Notes under the pieces: model-generated | Database searches by the model: none | What the model was told of the DNA's origin: nothing | What the model saw: only the letters and a program-made list of their open reading frames with translations | Assembly (NCBI GenBank): GCA_034008185.1 | Contig: CM067081.1 | Location: 5,207,821-5,271,820 of the forward strand | Length of the DNA: 64,000 bases | From: Gorsachius magnificus | Taxonomy: Eukaryota > Chordata > Aves > Pelecaniformes > Ardeidae | Reading direction: 5' to 3' | Shown: piece after piece, positions 1 to 12,113 of the stretch | Numbering within the stretch: position 1 is the stretch's first letter | Layout: every line of letters begins with the position of its first letter | Made by a program: the position numbers and the translations under genes

Positions 1-1349
1 AGGACCCCCAGGTCAAATCCTGATGCTGCTGAGAAGTAGCAGTGCCTTTGTTTAGAGCTGGAGAAGCATGGTTCTTGATTTCAGTGTTGCCATTCACTTT
101 GCAGAATGAAGTGTGTGTGTGTAGGTAAAAACAGCCTGTAAAGTTATTTATAACCGTACAACAGAACTATCTGTTGAAAGGCAGAGAACAAAAGCTTAAA
201 AAAAAAGAGTTTAAGGAGACTGAAATAAAAAAAAAAAGACAATAAGGCTGTGCTCCCAACCCGCATTTGTGGTCATTGTCCTCCCCTCTAGGTCATTAAA
301 AATCCACTGTGCTGTTGCTTCAAGAGTTAGCTGGAAAGAAACCCCAAGTGCACTGGGGTTGATTATTCATTACCAAACAGGAATGCATTTCTTTTCATCC
401 CCCAGTAGCAGCAGAAGAGTACAATTTACTGTATCAAATGGGATAGCATGTAAACACCTCTCATTTTCTACCTTCCCTGCTCCTAGACAAGCTAGCTGCC
501 CCTCAACTCCAGTGTATAAAGGAACCATTGGTATTCCTTTCTTCAAATGAGTAAAAAAAAAAGGTGTTGAGAAAGCAAAGGATGTGTTTTAAAGTCACAG
601 TGGAAAAGTGTGGAAAGGGGAATTAAACTGAAGTTCCCAGATCCTAAGTTCCTGCCCTAATCTCCCTGCTTGTGTCTGTCTTTCTTTTGGCTCCTGCAGT
701 GCTTGACAGGCAGCAAACACAATGAGAAGGTCCTTGGACATCTTACCAAAAAACAAGAGTGAAAAAGGGAAAGCTAGAAACTGTGGGCCTGGCTGTAAAT
801 AAACTAATGGAGAAGAGTTAGCAAAGAAAAGTTTAGGAGACTTACTGGGAAAAGGAGAGTGGACATAGAGTTAAAAAAAATGTTTTCAAGCTGATTAAGT
901 GGTTTGCCATTCTCTATCTCTTTTCCAAGAAGATAGCAAGGTGGATGTACACAGGAATCAGAGCCTCCCTAATACAGTAACAGCAGACTCCAGATTGCTG
1001 AAAAATTATATTTAGGTGGGGAAAATATACCTGGGTACTGCTTATAGTCATCCTGACCTCAGCAAGTTCATCATGAATGTGGCACGTTGGTGACTAGCAG
1101 AGACCAGCCTCCTGGCCAGGTCCAGGCCTGGAGTCAGACGACCAGAGAAAAATCTTAGTTTCTCTTAAGTCATGGAGCAATCTCTGCTAGACTTCAGTGG
1201 GGTTGGGATGTTGGGCTGTAGATTGTCCTCAGTGAGATGGGTATGTGTGGCAGGAGATTCTTCAAGCTACTGACACATTTCTGAATTTCTTGGGAAATGG
1301 TTCTGGTATTGACAACTACAGCCGGACTTCTGCTTTTATAGCCAGGGTT
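1..1349. other. Unique non-coding stretch
   Basis: No supported gene is visible. The stretch holds a short GT run at 111-122 and A-rich patches at about 197-240. Its one open frame (269-550, 93 codons, plus strand) has no recognisable domain and a composition like translated non-coding DNA. I see no RNA gene. Confidence 0.6.
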
Positions 1350-1584
1350 CATAGAATCATAGAATCACTTTGGTTGGAAAAGACCTTTAAGATCATCAAG
1401 TCCAACCTTTAACCTAACCCTGCCATCCCACCGCTAAACCCTGTCCCTAAGCACCTCATCTATCCTTCTTTTAAATACCTCCAGGGATGGGGACTCGACC
1501 ACCTCCCTGGGCAGCCCATCCCAGAGCCTGACAACCCTTTCTGTGAAGAAGTTTTTCCTAATGTCTAGCCTAAACCTGCCCTGA
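1350..1584 (-). mobile_element. CR1 LINE 3' fragment, minus strand
   Basis: The stretch begins with the inverted CR1 tail (CATAGAATCATAGAATC), so the element reads on the minus strand. It continues through the typical CR1 3' UTR and ORF2 end: the 'hold together' block of tandem TTGGTTGGAAAAGACC, then TCCAGGGATGGGGAC and CCCATCCCAGAGCCTGA. It is 5'-truncated to about 235 bp, as most CR1 copies are. The wording CACTTTGGTTGGAAAAGACC differs from the copies at 8831, 10097, 38085 and 61061 and marks a separate subfamily. No open reading frame of useful length remains. Confidence 0.95.
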
Positions 1585-4500
1585 ATGGATGCAGAAGGAC
1601 CACTTCTGGGAACTTCTCAGTATGCACTGTCTTAAAGCCTTCCTTGTTTTTCTGGTTCTTCCTCTTCCCATATTGAACTTGAGACTGTTTGGATGTTGAG
1701 CCACACTAAACACCATTAGATGCCATGGAAACTATTCAGTTTCCAGGTGAATGTGATCAACTCAGTTGCACATTATTATTGTTGTTGTTATTATTACTAT
1801 TAATTTTTAGAAGTAGACTCTGACTAATGCACCTATGTGTGTGGATGTTATACAAAATGGAAAGACCAATTTTCCCCTTGGCTTCAGTTATAATGTTACC
1901 TTTTTTCCCCTTGAGTTAATTTCTGCAAGGGGAAAAGGAGAGAAAAGTTGTCATTTCCAGCCAGGAGAGGATTCTGGGATGGGTTTTGGGCAGGGTTAAG
2001 TGCCACAACACACCAGAGTCCTCAGGACCCTTCCTTTCAGGGGAAACCTCAGTGAATAACTAATAATGATAAATAATGATCTCTTACACAGATGCTTGGA
2101 TTGGGTAACTAAGGCAGTGGGTATAAGGACCATGACAGAGGCCAAAGGGCAGTGGTCTCCAGAAAAAAAATCCCTCAAATTTAGTGTCAATCATGTAGGG
2201 TCAGTATGTTGTGTGGACACTGTTCCCTTGCACACATCCATAAGAGCTGTGTGTGCTGGTGGCAAATAGGACCAAGACTTTTTTACCATCTTTCTCAGTC
2301 TTTTTCCCCCTCTTATTGTTATTTCTGTTTGTACTCAGCTGCACAGCTCACAGACTTCTTCTCAAGCCTGATCCTACAACCAACTCACGGATAGAAATCC
2401 AAGCAGAACTGGAAATTGCATTTGAGTGCCCATATTAAGAAGGCTCCTCCATTTACTTCTGGGTAATTAATGCTACCCATGGTTAAATTTCGTGTAGCAA
2501 CAAGAAGGCATGGTTTCAACAAATTGATTATTTTCTTTTGAAGCCAGGAATTTGAAGAATATTTCCACTGTGAAAGCAACTCATGTCAATGCAATCTAGT
2601 CATCTGAGTTTGAAGAATACTGCTGCTCCAAAGGCTGCATTCCTACAAAATTATAGGGAAAGAATATTATTCTGCTTCATTTTTATTACCTTTCTTAAAT
2701 TGGATCTGTAATGACTTTCACAAAAAAAAAGAGAGAGAGGAAGAAAGAATTTGTACTGCGGAGCAATATACTTGGAGAGCTCAAATAAAATATACAGCTA
2801 TGTTATCTCAGAGTAATGCCTTATAATTATATCCATTCCTTTATTTCCTACAAGTTTGTATATTACAATCCACTAAACCAAAAGGCCAGATCACTCAGCT
2901 ACCTAGATCCCTCTCTGTCTACTTAGCTAAGGGTGAAATTAATTGAAATTCAATGGCAATATGCTGATTTACAAGTGGAGGATCTTTCTCAGAGCGGCAT
3001 AAAAGTCTCTTTTGCTTTTGAATGGATGAGTGGTTAGATTTAGATTAGAGAACTTATATAAACACAAAAAGATAAACAGTTCCCATAGCCTTTTCTCAGA
3101 TCATAAAAAATAATCGGATGCAGGGTTAGCTTTCTGAAAAGAACAATCTACAGAAGGAAAAATAAAGGAGCATCTTAAGCCGCTGTCACCATACTCTAAA
3201 GTGCCCACACAATAGGTTCACTTCAGAGCAAAACCAGTTCTCCTTTTGGTTCATTTGCTGACATTGTCTGATGGGCAGCTTTGCTCTTTGCAAATAACAG
3301 TTCAGAAATCCTGAGTGAAAGGTTCAGAGCTGGATGAAGAGGACAATCATACATCCGTTCTGCCATCACAAAATTCAGGCTCCTGTCTGGCTTGTGAGCA
3401 AACGACGACACTGAAAGCCAGGATGTGAGAAGGGCTGCTTAGTCTCAGAACAAGTTTCTGAACTTGGGCCTCCAGAAGTATATAATCAGAAATTTGCCTA
3501 GAGGATCTTGTTGCCATTTGCCTTTTCTACTTCCCTCTGTCTCTGAAAGGGATTCTTTTTGATGAATGATTGCTATCTGCCACCATTCCCCTTAAGGTGA
3601 ACATTTATGCCCTTCAAACGACATTGACTGAAGTAAGGTAAAACAAAAGAAAGTAGAGGGAAAATACCTCTGGCAGGAAGTGTTGGATGTCCAGGAGAGC
3701 AAACCAGGGTCTCATTCATTGATCAGTTATTGAAAACACAAGGCTGTGCATTTAAACACCCCTGAAGCATCACTTTTAACCTCTTCCTGACTAACACATG
3801 GAGGCAGGAGCCAGAGTAGTTGCTTCTGCATTTCTGACCCAAGAAGCAGCTATCTCCAGATAGCAGGTCTTTGTATGAGCAGAGACCTCGTACCACATCT
3901 GAGTTGCTGACCCAAAAAGTAAGATGCTGTCTGTGACTCTGTGCCCACCTGGCTACTCTCTCTTGCTCAAGTGCCTTGATGGGAAATACTACCCCCGGGA
4001 GCAGTGTAACATGGATGTGGAGGGCTCAGACCACAGGGATCCTGAAGTGAGGTCAGGTGAAAATGCTGTGGCAAACACATGAATGAAAAAAAAAAAAGCT
4101 GTGAGCATTAAATCTGGTCCTCTCTCAGTCAAAAAAAAAATAAAAAAATTAAAATCAATTAGGTTTCCCTTGACTGAAGGCTAATAAAGAGACAAGGAAA
4201 GTGAGCAGGGCTTGGCCTAATGAGTCCAACTGACTGACCCCACCAGCAAAATCGAGTTTTGTCCACTATCAGCATTGCAAGGGGTCAGCTAAGAATGATG
4301 ATCTAGGAGCTATACATTTCACGAAGAGCAAATATTATATAAATCCATCTTTTCACTATGGAACCTCAATGAGAAAGAGTTGGGCCTTTCTGGATGATAT
4401 TCTGATCCCAGATAGACTTCTTAGCATTAGCATTTCTAATTCACAGCCCCAGCCAAAGTATAGGCTGGAGTAACTGAAAAGCTGTTGTATCACTGAGCTC

Positions 4501-7161
4501 CTTAGGAACAAGATAACCAGCACAAAATGTTCCCTTCCTCCCTCAGGTCCCCCTCACCAGACTGAGGAGCCAGTCCAGTGTGTTTCCTCACTCACTAATT
4601 GTCACTTAGAGGAAGACACTGTTAAACATGGTCACCTCTGGTGATCTGCCTTCTGTGCAGTGATGAAGTTGCCAGGGGGCCACTAGATAAGCCAGCTAAA
4701 GAGGGTCAAGAAGGCCGTCCTCTACTTGATAGCAGCATCTTAATAGCTTTCTAAAAACAGTGGGCCATCAAGTACCGAGACAATTTAATTTCACTTCTCA
4801 GCTGGAAAATAAGTACAGTAGGTTCTTTCATTCAGAAAAGAGAGGAAAAAGGAGAACTCATCTGCCCCTTGATTCATTTGTTCACTCGTTTCCCATGTTT
4901 TCATTGACATACTGCAAACTGCAAACTTTCAAAAAACTTTCTAGGCAGATACAGGGTGACACTTTTCTCTACCACCAGTATTTTCCTCGACACTTTTGTA
5001 AGTTCTTAGGGTACTCGGTTATCTTGTGATGCTGTAGGAAATATCTAGACAATATTCAGAGATGATAGTCATTGCACAATTGTATTTCTGCTACTCTACC
5101 TAGTAGTGATACAGTTAAAAATGTTGAGGTATGGAGCTGGGCATCTGTGTCTCCTCCAGCTTTTGAAAAAGTCCCGTGCTGAATTAGTTTTCAAATTTGG
5201 CTTACATTTCAACAAAGTGGGAGCACCTCATAGGCTTTCAAAGTTTCTTGCAGACTTGGGCAGACCCTGACAAATTCACTGTTAAAACATATTCTGTAGT
5301 GCATGGTTAAGCAGAAATCTGGCAATGGTCCAGGTTTTCCCAGCTTCTTCATAAATGCTTCAAGCCAGACATACTTTCATTTTGTTGTTAACTCAATTGA
5401 AATCATATTTCATTACCCAAACAGCAATGTTAGGAGTTTTGTAGAAGGGTTTTTTTGTGCAGCTTTTAGAAAGTTGCCAAATGACTTAGACAAAGCGGAG
5501 ATTTGCTTTCTGCTTTGCTGAGCTTTCATCACAGTGGGTCTGAAGTCCCAGAGTACAACCACAGTAAAGACCCCAGCCACAGGACTCCTCACTGAAAAGC
5601 CACTGATCGCTGTGAGATTAATGTGGATTGGCACCAGAGCAACAGACAGTCTGGAATGGCAAGAGCAGACCTGTGGTTCATGTGACTTATAATAGTATTT
5701 CAAACATCTTTTACTCCAGTGATGCACTTCAGCCAGTGTTTTGGTATATCTACAGCTCTTCAGCCCCACATACTAGACTTGATAAACTGAAGACATGCCT
5801 ATAAGTCTACAACTTCATGAAGAGGACTCCATCAGTGCTGGGATGTATGGTATTTAACCACAAGAAATAATGGTTCTTATTTGCCTTGGTGGAACTGTTT
5901 TGGCTAGTCAAAGAATGCCTGTGAAGTAATTGAAAAACTTTAATAATAATATTAATTATTAGGGTGATCAGAATCATCTCTTCCAGTTTTCTAATCTGCA
6001 ATATATGGGTTTTTTTTAAATCACTGAGTGTGAATGCTTTCACATAAGTAAAGACAGTCTGGAAATCCCGTAAAGTCATCCCACCAATGTTGTACTGGCA
6101 CAGTCTTTTGTATTCTGTGCAACTTTGCAGGCAGAAATCTCATCAAGGTACCAAATTAAACTGTCATGCTGTTCTGTGACTCCTGAACTACTGGCACGCC
6201 CCAGCTGTAGTGCATGTTATTAATAACACCAAGTTGTCGGGAAAACAGTTTCCAGGTCATATTGTAAAGGCATCTAATTGGTAACAATGAAAGACAGATT
6301 CCCTTTAAAGTTCAGGAAATAACTGGATGTGCAAAATATAGAGACAGCCAAGATGAAGACCTAGTTTTGGCACAGCTGTACTTCACTGAGACCCTTTTCA
6401 AAAGCTGAACCAAACTTTTTTTCAGAGAATCTTAAGCATCCAAATGCTTCGTTTTCCAGGCAGGAATTAGTTGTAGGCAGTGTAGCAGGAGAATGAATAA
6501 ATAATGTGGGTCACAGTTGATTATTATCGTTAATCTATAATAACTAGCTAACCAAACACAAAGTAAAGGTTAAATTTCCAGAGGTGTTGAGATACTATCG
6601 ATAGGTTCACGTGACCAAATTCAGACCACCAAGCTTCTACCTTAGATTCCCTCTTTAATCTTTGGAGAAACAGGCACTGCTAAGGCATGATTCGTCTTGT
6701 CTTAAAGGCAACATCTGCAATAGCTGTGACCAATCACTCCTTTAGTAGTGCCTCTTCCTTAGCACTGAGGATAAATAGAGCTCAAGGTGCCCAGCTTAGA
6801 TGGAGATATCCAAGTTTAAGCAAGGTGAATCCCAGCCTTTGAGAGTGAAGGCCACATACGATGAAAGAAAGGTGGAAGGATGCGCTACATATGCACCAGG
6901 TGGATAAGTTGGATAGTCAAACTGTCCCAGACTCTGACTTCTTCATCGGTGGTCACAGCTTCATGTGCAGGAATAACCAAAAAACACATAAAGCACTGTT
7001 TGAGTTGCTTATTTTTATTGCTCAACTTATTAAACTAACCCTCTACCAATTTTACATCCTAAGGTATAACCTATAGCCATTTGGGACCTGCCTTTGAGGA
7101 AGTCTCCAGGGACAGAGCAGACACTTGGGATTTGAAAAACATCTCCTGGGATAAGTACCAA
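1585..7161. other. Unique non-coding stretch
   Basis: No supported gene is visible in this 5.6 kb. It holds a trinucleotide patch at 1772-1806, an A-run leading into a GA run at 2722-2740, and A-rich tracts near 4085-4150. Open frames here reach 118 codons (5413-5769, minus), with no domain, no paired splice signals and no tandem arrangement. Some ATT-rich text at 5937-5960 is low complexity. Confidence 0.6.
1772..1806. repeat. Degenerate ATT/GTT trinucleotide microsatellite
   Basis: The bases alternate runs of ATT, GTT and ATT units, about 35 bp in total. The mixed units indicate an old, interrupted simple repeat. Confidence 0.8.
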
Positions 7162-7260
7162 GCAGGTCCTGCTCTAGGTGACCCTGCTTTAGCAGGAGGG
7201 TTGGACTAGATGATCTCCTGAGGTCCCTTCCAACCCTTGCCATTCTGTGATTCTGTGATC
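7162..7260 (+). mobile_element. CR1 LINE 3' end, plus strand, short
   Basis: This is about 100 bp of CR1 3' end. It reads CTGCTCTAGGTGACCCTGCT, then GGTTGGACTAGATGATCTCC, then CCCTTCCAACCC, and ends in two copies of ATTCTGTG. The phrase 'CTCTAGGTGACCCTGCTT' puts it in a different subfamily from both the 1350 copy and the 8831/10097 group; 37588-37752 is its closest relative in the window. It is strongly 5'-truncated and non-coding. Confidence 0.9.
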
Positions 7261-7429
7261 CCATGAGTGCCACATCACTTCTAATTTGAGGACAGAAAGG
7301 GATTTAAGCAGTACACAAATGTAGCCATATCACTCTGCAGCAGGGTGAATTTTACCCTCAGTGCCTCAGCTCATCATCTTCAAAATGATTCAGAGATGCA
7401 CAGGCTCTAAGGCCAGAGGGATCTCTCAC

Positions 7430-7780
7430 CAGCCCTTCTCAACACACAGACAAAACAGCTATTCCCAGGAGGTGGATTAAGCCTTTTTGAAAGATAGCTA
7501 ATCTTGTTTTAAAGAACCAGAATGATGATGAGTCTGCCACCTCTCCTGGTAAGGTGTTGCAATGCTTAATTACCCTCACTGCTAGAAAACTGCACATTCC
7601 TTCAAGGTTGAATCTGTTTAACTTCCTCTTCCAGCCAATGAATCTTTTTTGTGCTTTAGTTTGCAAGACCAAAAAGACCTCCCTATCTAAAAGTTTATCT
7701 AGGCATTGGCGTTTCCATACTGAAGCCAAGTCCCTGTCAATCTATACTTTGATAACAGCAGACAGCGAACTCCTTAAACT
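7430..7780 (-). mobile_element. Ancient, diverged CR1 LINE fragment, minus strand
   Basis: Reverse-complement reading follows the C-terminal part of a CR1-type ORF2. The conceptual minus-strand peptide of 7439-7729 keeps the pattern RVIKHCNTLPGEVADSSSF followed by FFKTRLAIF. This parallels the RVVKxWNxLPREVVEAPSLxTFKARLD motif seen in the younger copies of this window. The plus-strand text (GCCACCTCTCCTGGTAAGGT, then AATGCTTAATTACCCTCACT) resembles the deep CR1 lineages shared with turtles and crocodilians. Divergence is high, so the boundaries are approximate. Confidence 0.72.
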
Positions 7781-8830
7781 CCACATCGCGTAGGCTATCT
7801 CCCTGGATTTTTATTTTTGAGCTTCCTCTCAGTTTTCTGAAGCTCTCCTCCATTTCTCTCCAGCAGGACGACTGCAGGGCCCCCTGCGCTTGGGACAGAT
7901 GTGGGGGATCATGTGCGTCTGGTAGCATTGACCCTCAACTTGCAGAGTGGGAGCTTAAACTCAGTTCTTGGGTTTCACTTGCTGTCTTAACAAATCTCCT
8001 CTGTCTCTATTCAAGCCTCATCAGGGCCCGCACTTCTCTAGTTGAATCACACAGTTCTGTCTATGTTAGGGTGGATTATATGCTCTCCATGTAAATCTCT
8101 GATTTTTCACTGCCTCTTCCTGCAATTTTAACTGTACTTACTTTTTTTTTTTCCCTCCTGAGATTGAGGTTAATTGTTATATTGTATGATTTTAAAAAAA
8201 TCTATTTATCAGGCTTAAATTTACTGTCACACGCTTTCATTGGATAACTTATTTGTCTTGTTTTGCTAATATGGTTCCTGTCAGGTTAAATGGAAAAAAC
8301 TGGTTCATTTTCTCAGTACAAAACTTATTCTGCACAAGTCTAACTAATCACGCACCTTTTCTCTCTGAATTACTGTTTCAATCTTCTTCCTCTTACGCAG
8401 AAATTCTCTTTTTAACTATAGCCAATTTCATCATTTCTTTGCTACTTCTGTTTCATCTGTCTGAAGTTAATACTGAACATGTGCAAAATTATAACATTAT
8501 TTCATGATATTTTAAATATTATTGTTATAGCTGGCAAACATAACGATGTCATATTTTGCCTGCCTTTTTGACTGCCGCTGATCTATTATGTATAGAAGTT
8601 TTCACACTGTGCAACCAGAATCAACTTTTTTTCCTGGGGGTGCAGGTTTTCAGGCACTCAGCAATCAGGTAATATATCAGGAAAACTCAGAAAAAAACCT
8701 GGCAATCAGCTTTCTCAGATTCAGGTTGTTTAAGAGCTTTAAAGTTTAATCTTGGTTGCAACTAAAATTATGAAACCCAGTGGCAGCAGAGCTGTAGAAA
8801 TGATACATCCCAGAATGAATATTGATATGT
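7781..8830. other. Unique AT-rich non-coding stretch
   Basis: No gene is visible. A T-run lies at 8142-8152. The 84-codon frame at 8253-8507 is rich in F, L, S and I, as expected from translating T-rich DNA, and shows no domain. Confidence 0.6.
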
Positions 8831-9376
8831 GCTGCCCCTCTGCTCTGCTCTGGTGAGACCCCCCTGGAGCCCTGCATCCAGCTCTGGAGTCCTCAGCCCA
8901 GGACAGACATGGACCTGTTGGAGCGGGGCCAGAGAAGGGCCGTGAAAATGATCAGAGGGAACATTTCTCCTATGAGGACAGGCTGAGAGAGTTGGGCTTG
9001 TTTAGCCTGGAGAACAGATGGCTCCAGGAGGACCTGATTGCAGCCTTTCAGTACTTAAAGGGGGCTTATAAGAAACATGGGGACAGACTCTAGTAGTGCC
9101 TGTTGCGATAGGACAAGGGGTCATGTTTTTAAACTAAAGAAGGGGAGATTCAGACTAGATTTAAGGAAAAAATGTTTTACAGTTAGGGTGGTGAAACACT
9201 GACACAGGTTGCCCAGAGAGGTGGTGGATGCCCCATCCTTGGAAACATTCCAGGTCAGGCTGGATGGACCTGTGAGCAGCCTGATCTGGTTGAAGATGTC
9301 CCTGCTCACTTCAGGGGGGTTGGGCTAGAGGACCTTTCAAGGTCCCTTCCAACCCAAACCATTCTATCATTCTATA
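8831..9376 (+). mobile_element. CR1 LINE fragment, plus strand, about 545 bp
   Basis: The longest CR1 piece in the window. It starts within ORF2 (CTCTGCTCTGGTGAGACCCC), passes through the reverse-transcriptase C-terminal region (GACCTGTTGGAGCGGGGCCA; GAGAGGTGGTGGATGCCCC) and ends with the 3' UTR and two degenerate ATTCTATC/ATTCTAT units. The reading frame is broken: a TAG occurs near 9094 in the segment that encodes LFSRAS in the 10097 copy, and frameshifts are present. It belongs to the same subfamily as 10097-10601 but is visibly more decayed. Confidence 0.95.
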
Positions 9377-9483
9377 AGGTGGGAAGAAGGCAGTTTTTTG
9401 CATAAGAAGGGGGTGCCTGTTCTAGTATTTTTGCCACTCACCTGATCAAAGGGGGAGAAAAAAAGAAAACAAAAATCCTAAAG

Positions 9484-9548
9484 AATTTTTTATATTTTTA
9501 AATTTTTATTTTATATTTATTTCTATTTTATATATTTTATATTTTCAT
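9484..9548. repeat. TTTTATA-rich low-complexity tract
   Basis: About 65 bp are almost entirely A and T, built from overlapping TTTTATATTT-like units. It lies about 110 bp beyond the 3' end of the 8831-9376 CR1. Confidence 0.85.
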
Positions 9549-10096
9549 CAGCTCAGGTGAGATTGCATCTGCACAATCTGCACAGTAGCCATTTCCGGGA
9601 AGCGCTGGCAGCAGCACAAACCTGACTGAGGCCCTGCAACTCTCATCAGCTTCACGATGCTGTGGGCAACGCTGCGGAAGCCGTGCCTTGCTGGAGCAAA
9701 GCAGCCATCACGGTGATGGATGATTCCCCAACTGCTGCTACAGAAAGGCAGGAAACAGGTTCTGGGGAGGGGAGGGGTGAAAAAGGCGACAGTGGATAAA
9801 TATATAAATAAAACCTGAGGAAGACAGGCTGAGGGACTGATAACCAAGTGGGTCTGCAGGTTGTGACTGGCAAAAGAATGCTTCCAAGTCACGACATGAA
9901 TAGACATCTATGTACAAAAGAGGAAAGGGGGTGAGGAGAGAGAGGGAAAAGATGGCAGTGGAAGTGGGGAAAAAATAATTAAGAAATAAATACCTGGACA
10001 GCAGAAAGTGTGGTGTTTGTGAAAAAAGATGCAACTGCAGAAAGGTCATGGGTAAACAGTAAAAGTGGTACACGTAAATTCTGGCTATCTAGATTT
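9549..10096. other. Locally CpG-richer non-coding stretch
   Basis: Between about 9594 and 9717 there are at least seven CpG dinucleotides, well above the surrounding DNA. It lies between an AT-rich tract and a CR1 copy. Three overlapping minus-strand open frames of 73-119 codons occur at 9548-10073, in two frames, none with a recognised domain. I see no promoter element and do not call a CpG island, because the dense part is only about 130 bp. Confidence 0.45.
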
Positions 10097-10601
10097 CATA
10101 GAATCATAGAATCATAGAATGTTTTGGGTTGGAAGGGACACCTAGAGGTCACCTAGTCCAACCCCCCTGCAGGAGCAGGGACACCTTTAACCAGATCAGG
10201 TTGCTCACAGCCCCGTCCAACCTGGCCTTGAATGTTCCCAGGGATGGGGCCTCCACCACCTCTCTGGGCAACCCCTGACAGGGTTTCACCACCCTCATTG
10301 TAAAGAATTTCCTCCTTATATCCAGTCTAAACCTACCCTGTTTTAGTTTAAAACCATTACCCCTTGCCCTGACACAGCTGGCCCTACTAAAAAGATTTTC
10401 CCCACCTTTCCTATGGGCCCCCTTTAGGTACTGAAAGGCCGTAATCAGGTCTCCCCGCAGCCTTCTCTTCTCCAGGCTGAACAAGCCCAACTCTCTCAGC
10501 CTGTCCTCATAAGAGAGGGGCTCCAGCCCTCGGATCATTTCAGTAGCCCTCCTCTGGACCCGCTCCAACAGGTCCATGTCCTTCTTGTCCTGAGGGCACA
10601 A
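10097..10601 (-). mobile_element. Young CR1 LINE, 5'-truncated, minus strand
   Basis: The plus strand begins with three CATAGAAT units, so this is a minus-strand CR1 whose 3' tail lies at 10097. It carries the complete 3' UTR and the last 150 codons of ORF2 with no stop or frameshift. It shares the phrase AACCTGATCTGGTTAAAGGT (read on the minus strand) with 36425-36552 and 38085-38418, which defines one subfamily. Of all CR1 copies here it is the best preserved. Confidence 0.97.
10149..10601 (-). pseudogene. CR1 ORF2 C-terminal remnant (150 codons, open)
   Basis: This is the 3' end of the CR1 polyprotein gene, which encodes an AP endonuclease followed by a reverse transcriptase. Only the region after the reverse-transcriptase core is present. 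Visible CR1 hallmarks are the DLLERVQRRATEMIRGLEPL segment near the start, [20 protein letters not shown] after it, and the LPREVVEAPSLGTFKARLDG stretch near residue 115. It ends at the native ORF2 stop (…GGWTR stop), the same end as the copy at 38085-38368. The endonuclease and catalytic YxDD region are absent because the insertion is 5'-truncated, so it cannot be functional. The first ATG is an accident of truncation. An open frame here reflects recent insertion, not selection. Confidence 0.93.
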
Positions 10602-11579
10602 GATTTGGTTAGAATAGCCTCATTTCCATTAGATAAATGAGAAACTAAGGGCTGGCAGAAAAGGGATACTTAAGAAAAAGATCTAGGTTCTCTCTGTACT
10701 CTGACAGTGTCTCTGCCAATATGCAGCCATGGGCAAGCTATTTTAATATTGTGAGTATCATTTCTGTTTTGCATAAAAGATAACCATGTCAGTCCCACCA
10801 AGCGGTTTATAGGCATTACTTATGTCCACACAATATCATTTTGAAAGTACTTTACAGTTATGGGATAATTAAGCATCACAACAGCACGGGGAATAAATTG
10901 TGTCGTTATTTTTAGAAACGGGGAAAGTCAGGCACAAGAACTGTAAGATCAGAAATCTGGCATCAATGTACATGTTAAAATTCAAGGCTTCTAATTTAGA
11001 CTGATTATTCAGTGGTTCATTGCGATAGTGTGGAAACAGGATTTCCCTAAAGTGGGATTCCTGTTTCACTTTAAAAAAAATGCTAAGAATGTAAAAGATA
11101 ATTTTCTGTAGTTCTAACGCAAGTGATCATAGTTTGACGCTGCATCTTTCTTAGCACTGTCAATACCCATCACCTCCTGAAAAAGCTAAACCAGCTTGGA
11201 TTTTAGCTGCAAGCCTCTCTCCAGTATTCCGAAAGCTCCCTGGCCTCAGTGACCCCAAAAGCCAGCACTTCACGTCCACATTTCCCAGCCACCCAGCATG
11301 AACTCAGCCTTGCTTTAACCAGCATCCTGGGCCTCTTATGAGCAATTCTGGGCTCTCTCATCTGCCCAGAGTCTTTTTGCAGATTTTTCCTGCTGAGGTG
11401 GACTGAATGCCACAGGCAGAATAGCAAAATGTTCCTAAGGCAGGAGGTAAGTGCCCCTTTGCATGTGCTTCAAAGCAAGAGCACTCCTGTGGTTTTCTGC
11501 CTCCCACCACCCCCTGCAGCTCTAGAGCTGGTTCAGGGCCAAATCTGGCCCAAAATCCCTGTCCTCAACCTCTTTCTTG

Positions 11580-11606
11580 CTCATGGGCATAAAAAATGCC
11601 CATGAG
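11580..11606. repeat. Perfect 11-bp inverted repeat, 5-nt A loop
   Basis: CTCATGGGCAT at 11580-11590 pairs exactly with ATGCCCATGAG at 11596-11606 around five A. The stem does not extend outward. It is too short for a microRNA precursor. Confidence 0.9.
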
Positions 11607-11713
11607 GACTAACACAGGTGAACGTGGGTCACCTAACACGGGTCAGACATATTTATGGCACTACCTCCCCCTGATAATTTCTCCACCCAGACTTCCAGGA
11701 TGCTAAAATACAG

Positions 11714-11760
11714 CGTGCGTGACTGAGCTCACCGCATGCGAACACACGACGGGAAGACAC
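11714..11760. other. Short CpG cluster
   Basis: About six to seven CpG sites fall within 50 bp (around GCGTGCGTG, CCGCATGCGA and ACACGACGGG), in DNA that otherwise has few. It follows the palindrome at 11580 by about 110 bp. Function unknown; too short to be called a CpG island. Confidence 0.6.
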
Positions 11761-12082
11761 TGAGCAGGCTGTTAAACAAAGATCCCAATTATAAGCACTA
11801 GGATATCATTTCTAATAAGGCAGGAAGCAAATGGCCTCCCTTCGCCTTGCCACTCATTGCAGACCAAAGTACCCGCCTTTGTGTACACACACACCGGGCA
11901 CCACCCGTCTTAATGACACAGACGATGAAAACTTACACTGCACTCAGGTAATGTGCATTAACGAGGTTTTATCTGCTGCAGATAAATGGCATTTTACCAT
12001 CTTTCTAGTATTTTAAAAAGTTCTTCCATAAAAAGCATGGGCTTGATTTACTTGCATTAAATAAAGAAAAGATCTGGAGAGG

Positions 12083-12113
12083 CATCTATCTATCCCTCCA
12101 TCAATCCATCATT
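12083..12113. repeat. Degenerate CTAT/ATCC tetranucleotide repeat
   Basis: The bases read as CTATCTATCC followed by CTCCATCAATCCATCATT, that is, interrupted tetranucleotide units. Old microsatellite. Confidence 0.7.

Noticed and set aside
5413..5769. 118-codon minus-strand open frame
   Set aside because: No domain, no splice or promoter context, and a plus-strand frame overlaps it. Length is within chance for AT-rich DNA of this size.
11580..11606. microRNA precursor
   Set aside because: An 11-bp stem is far too short; the pairing does not extend outward.
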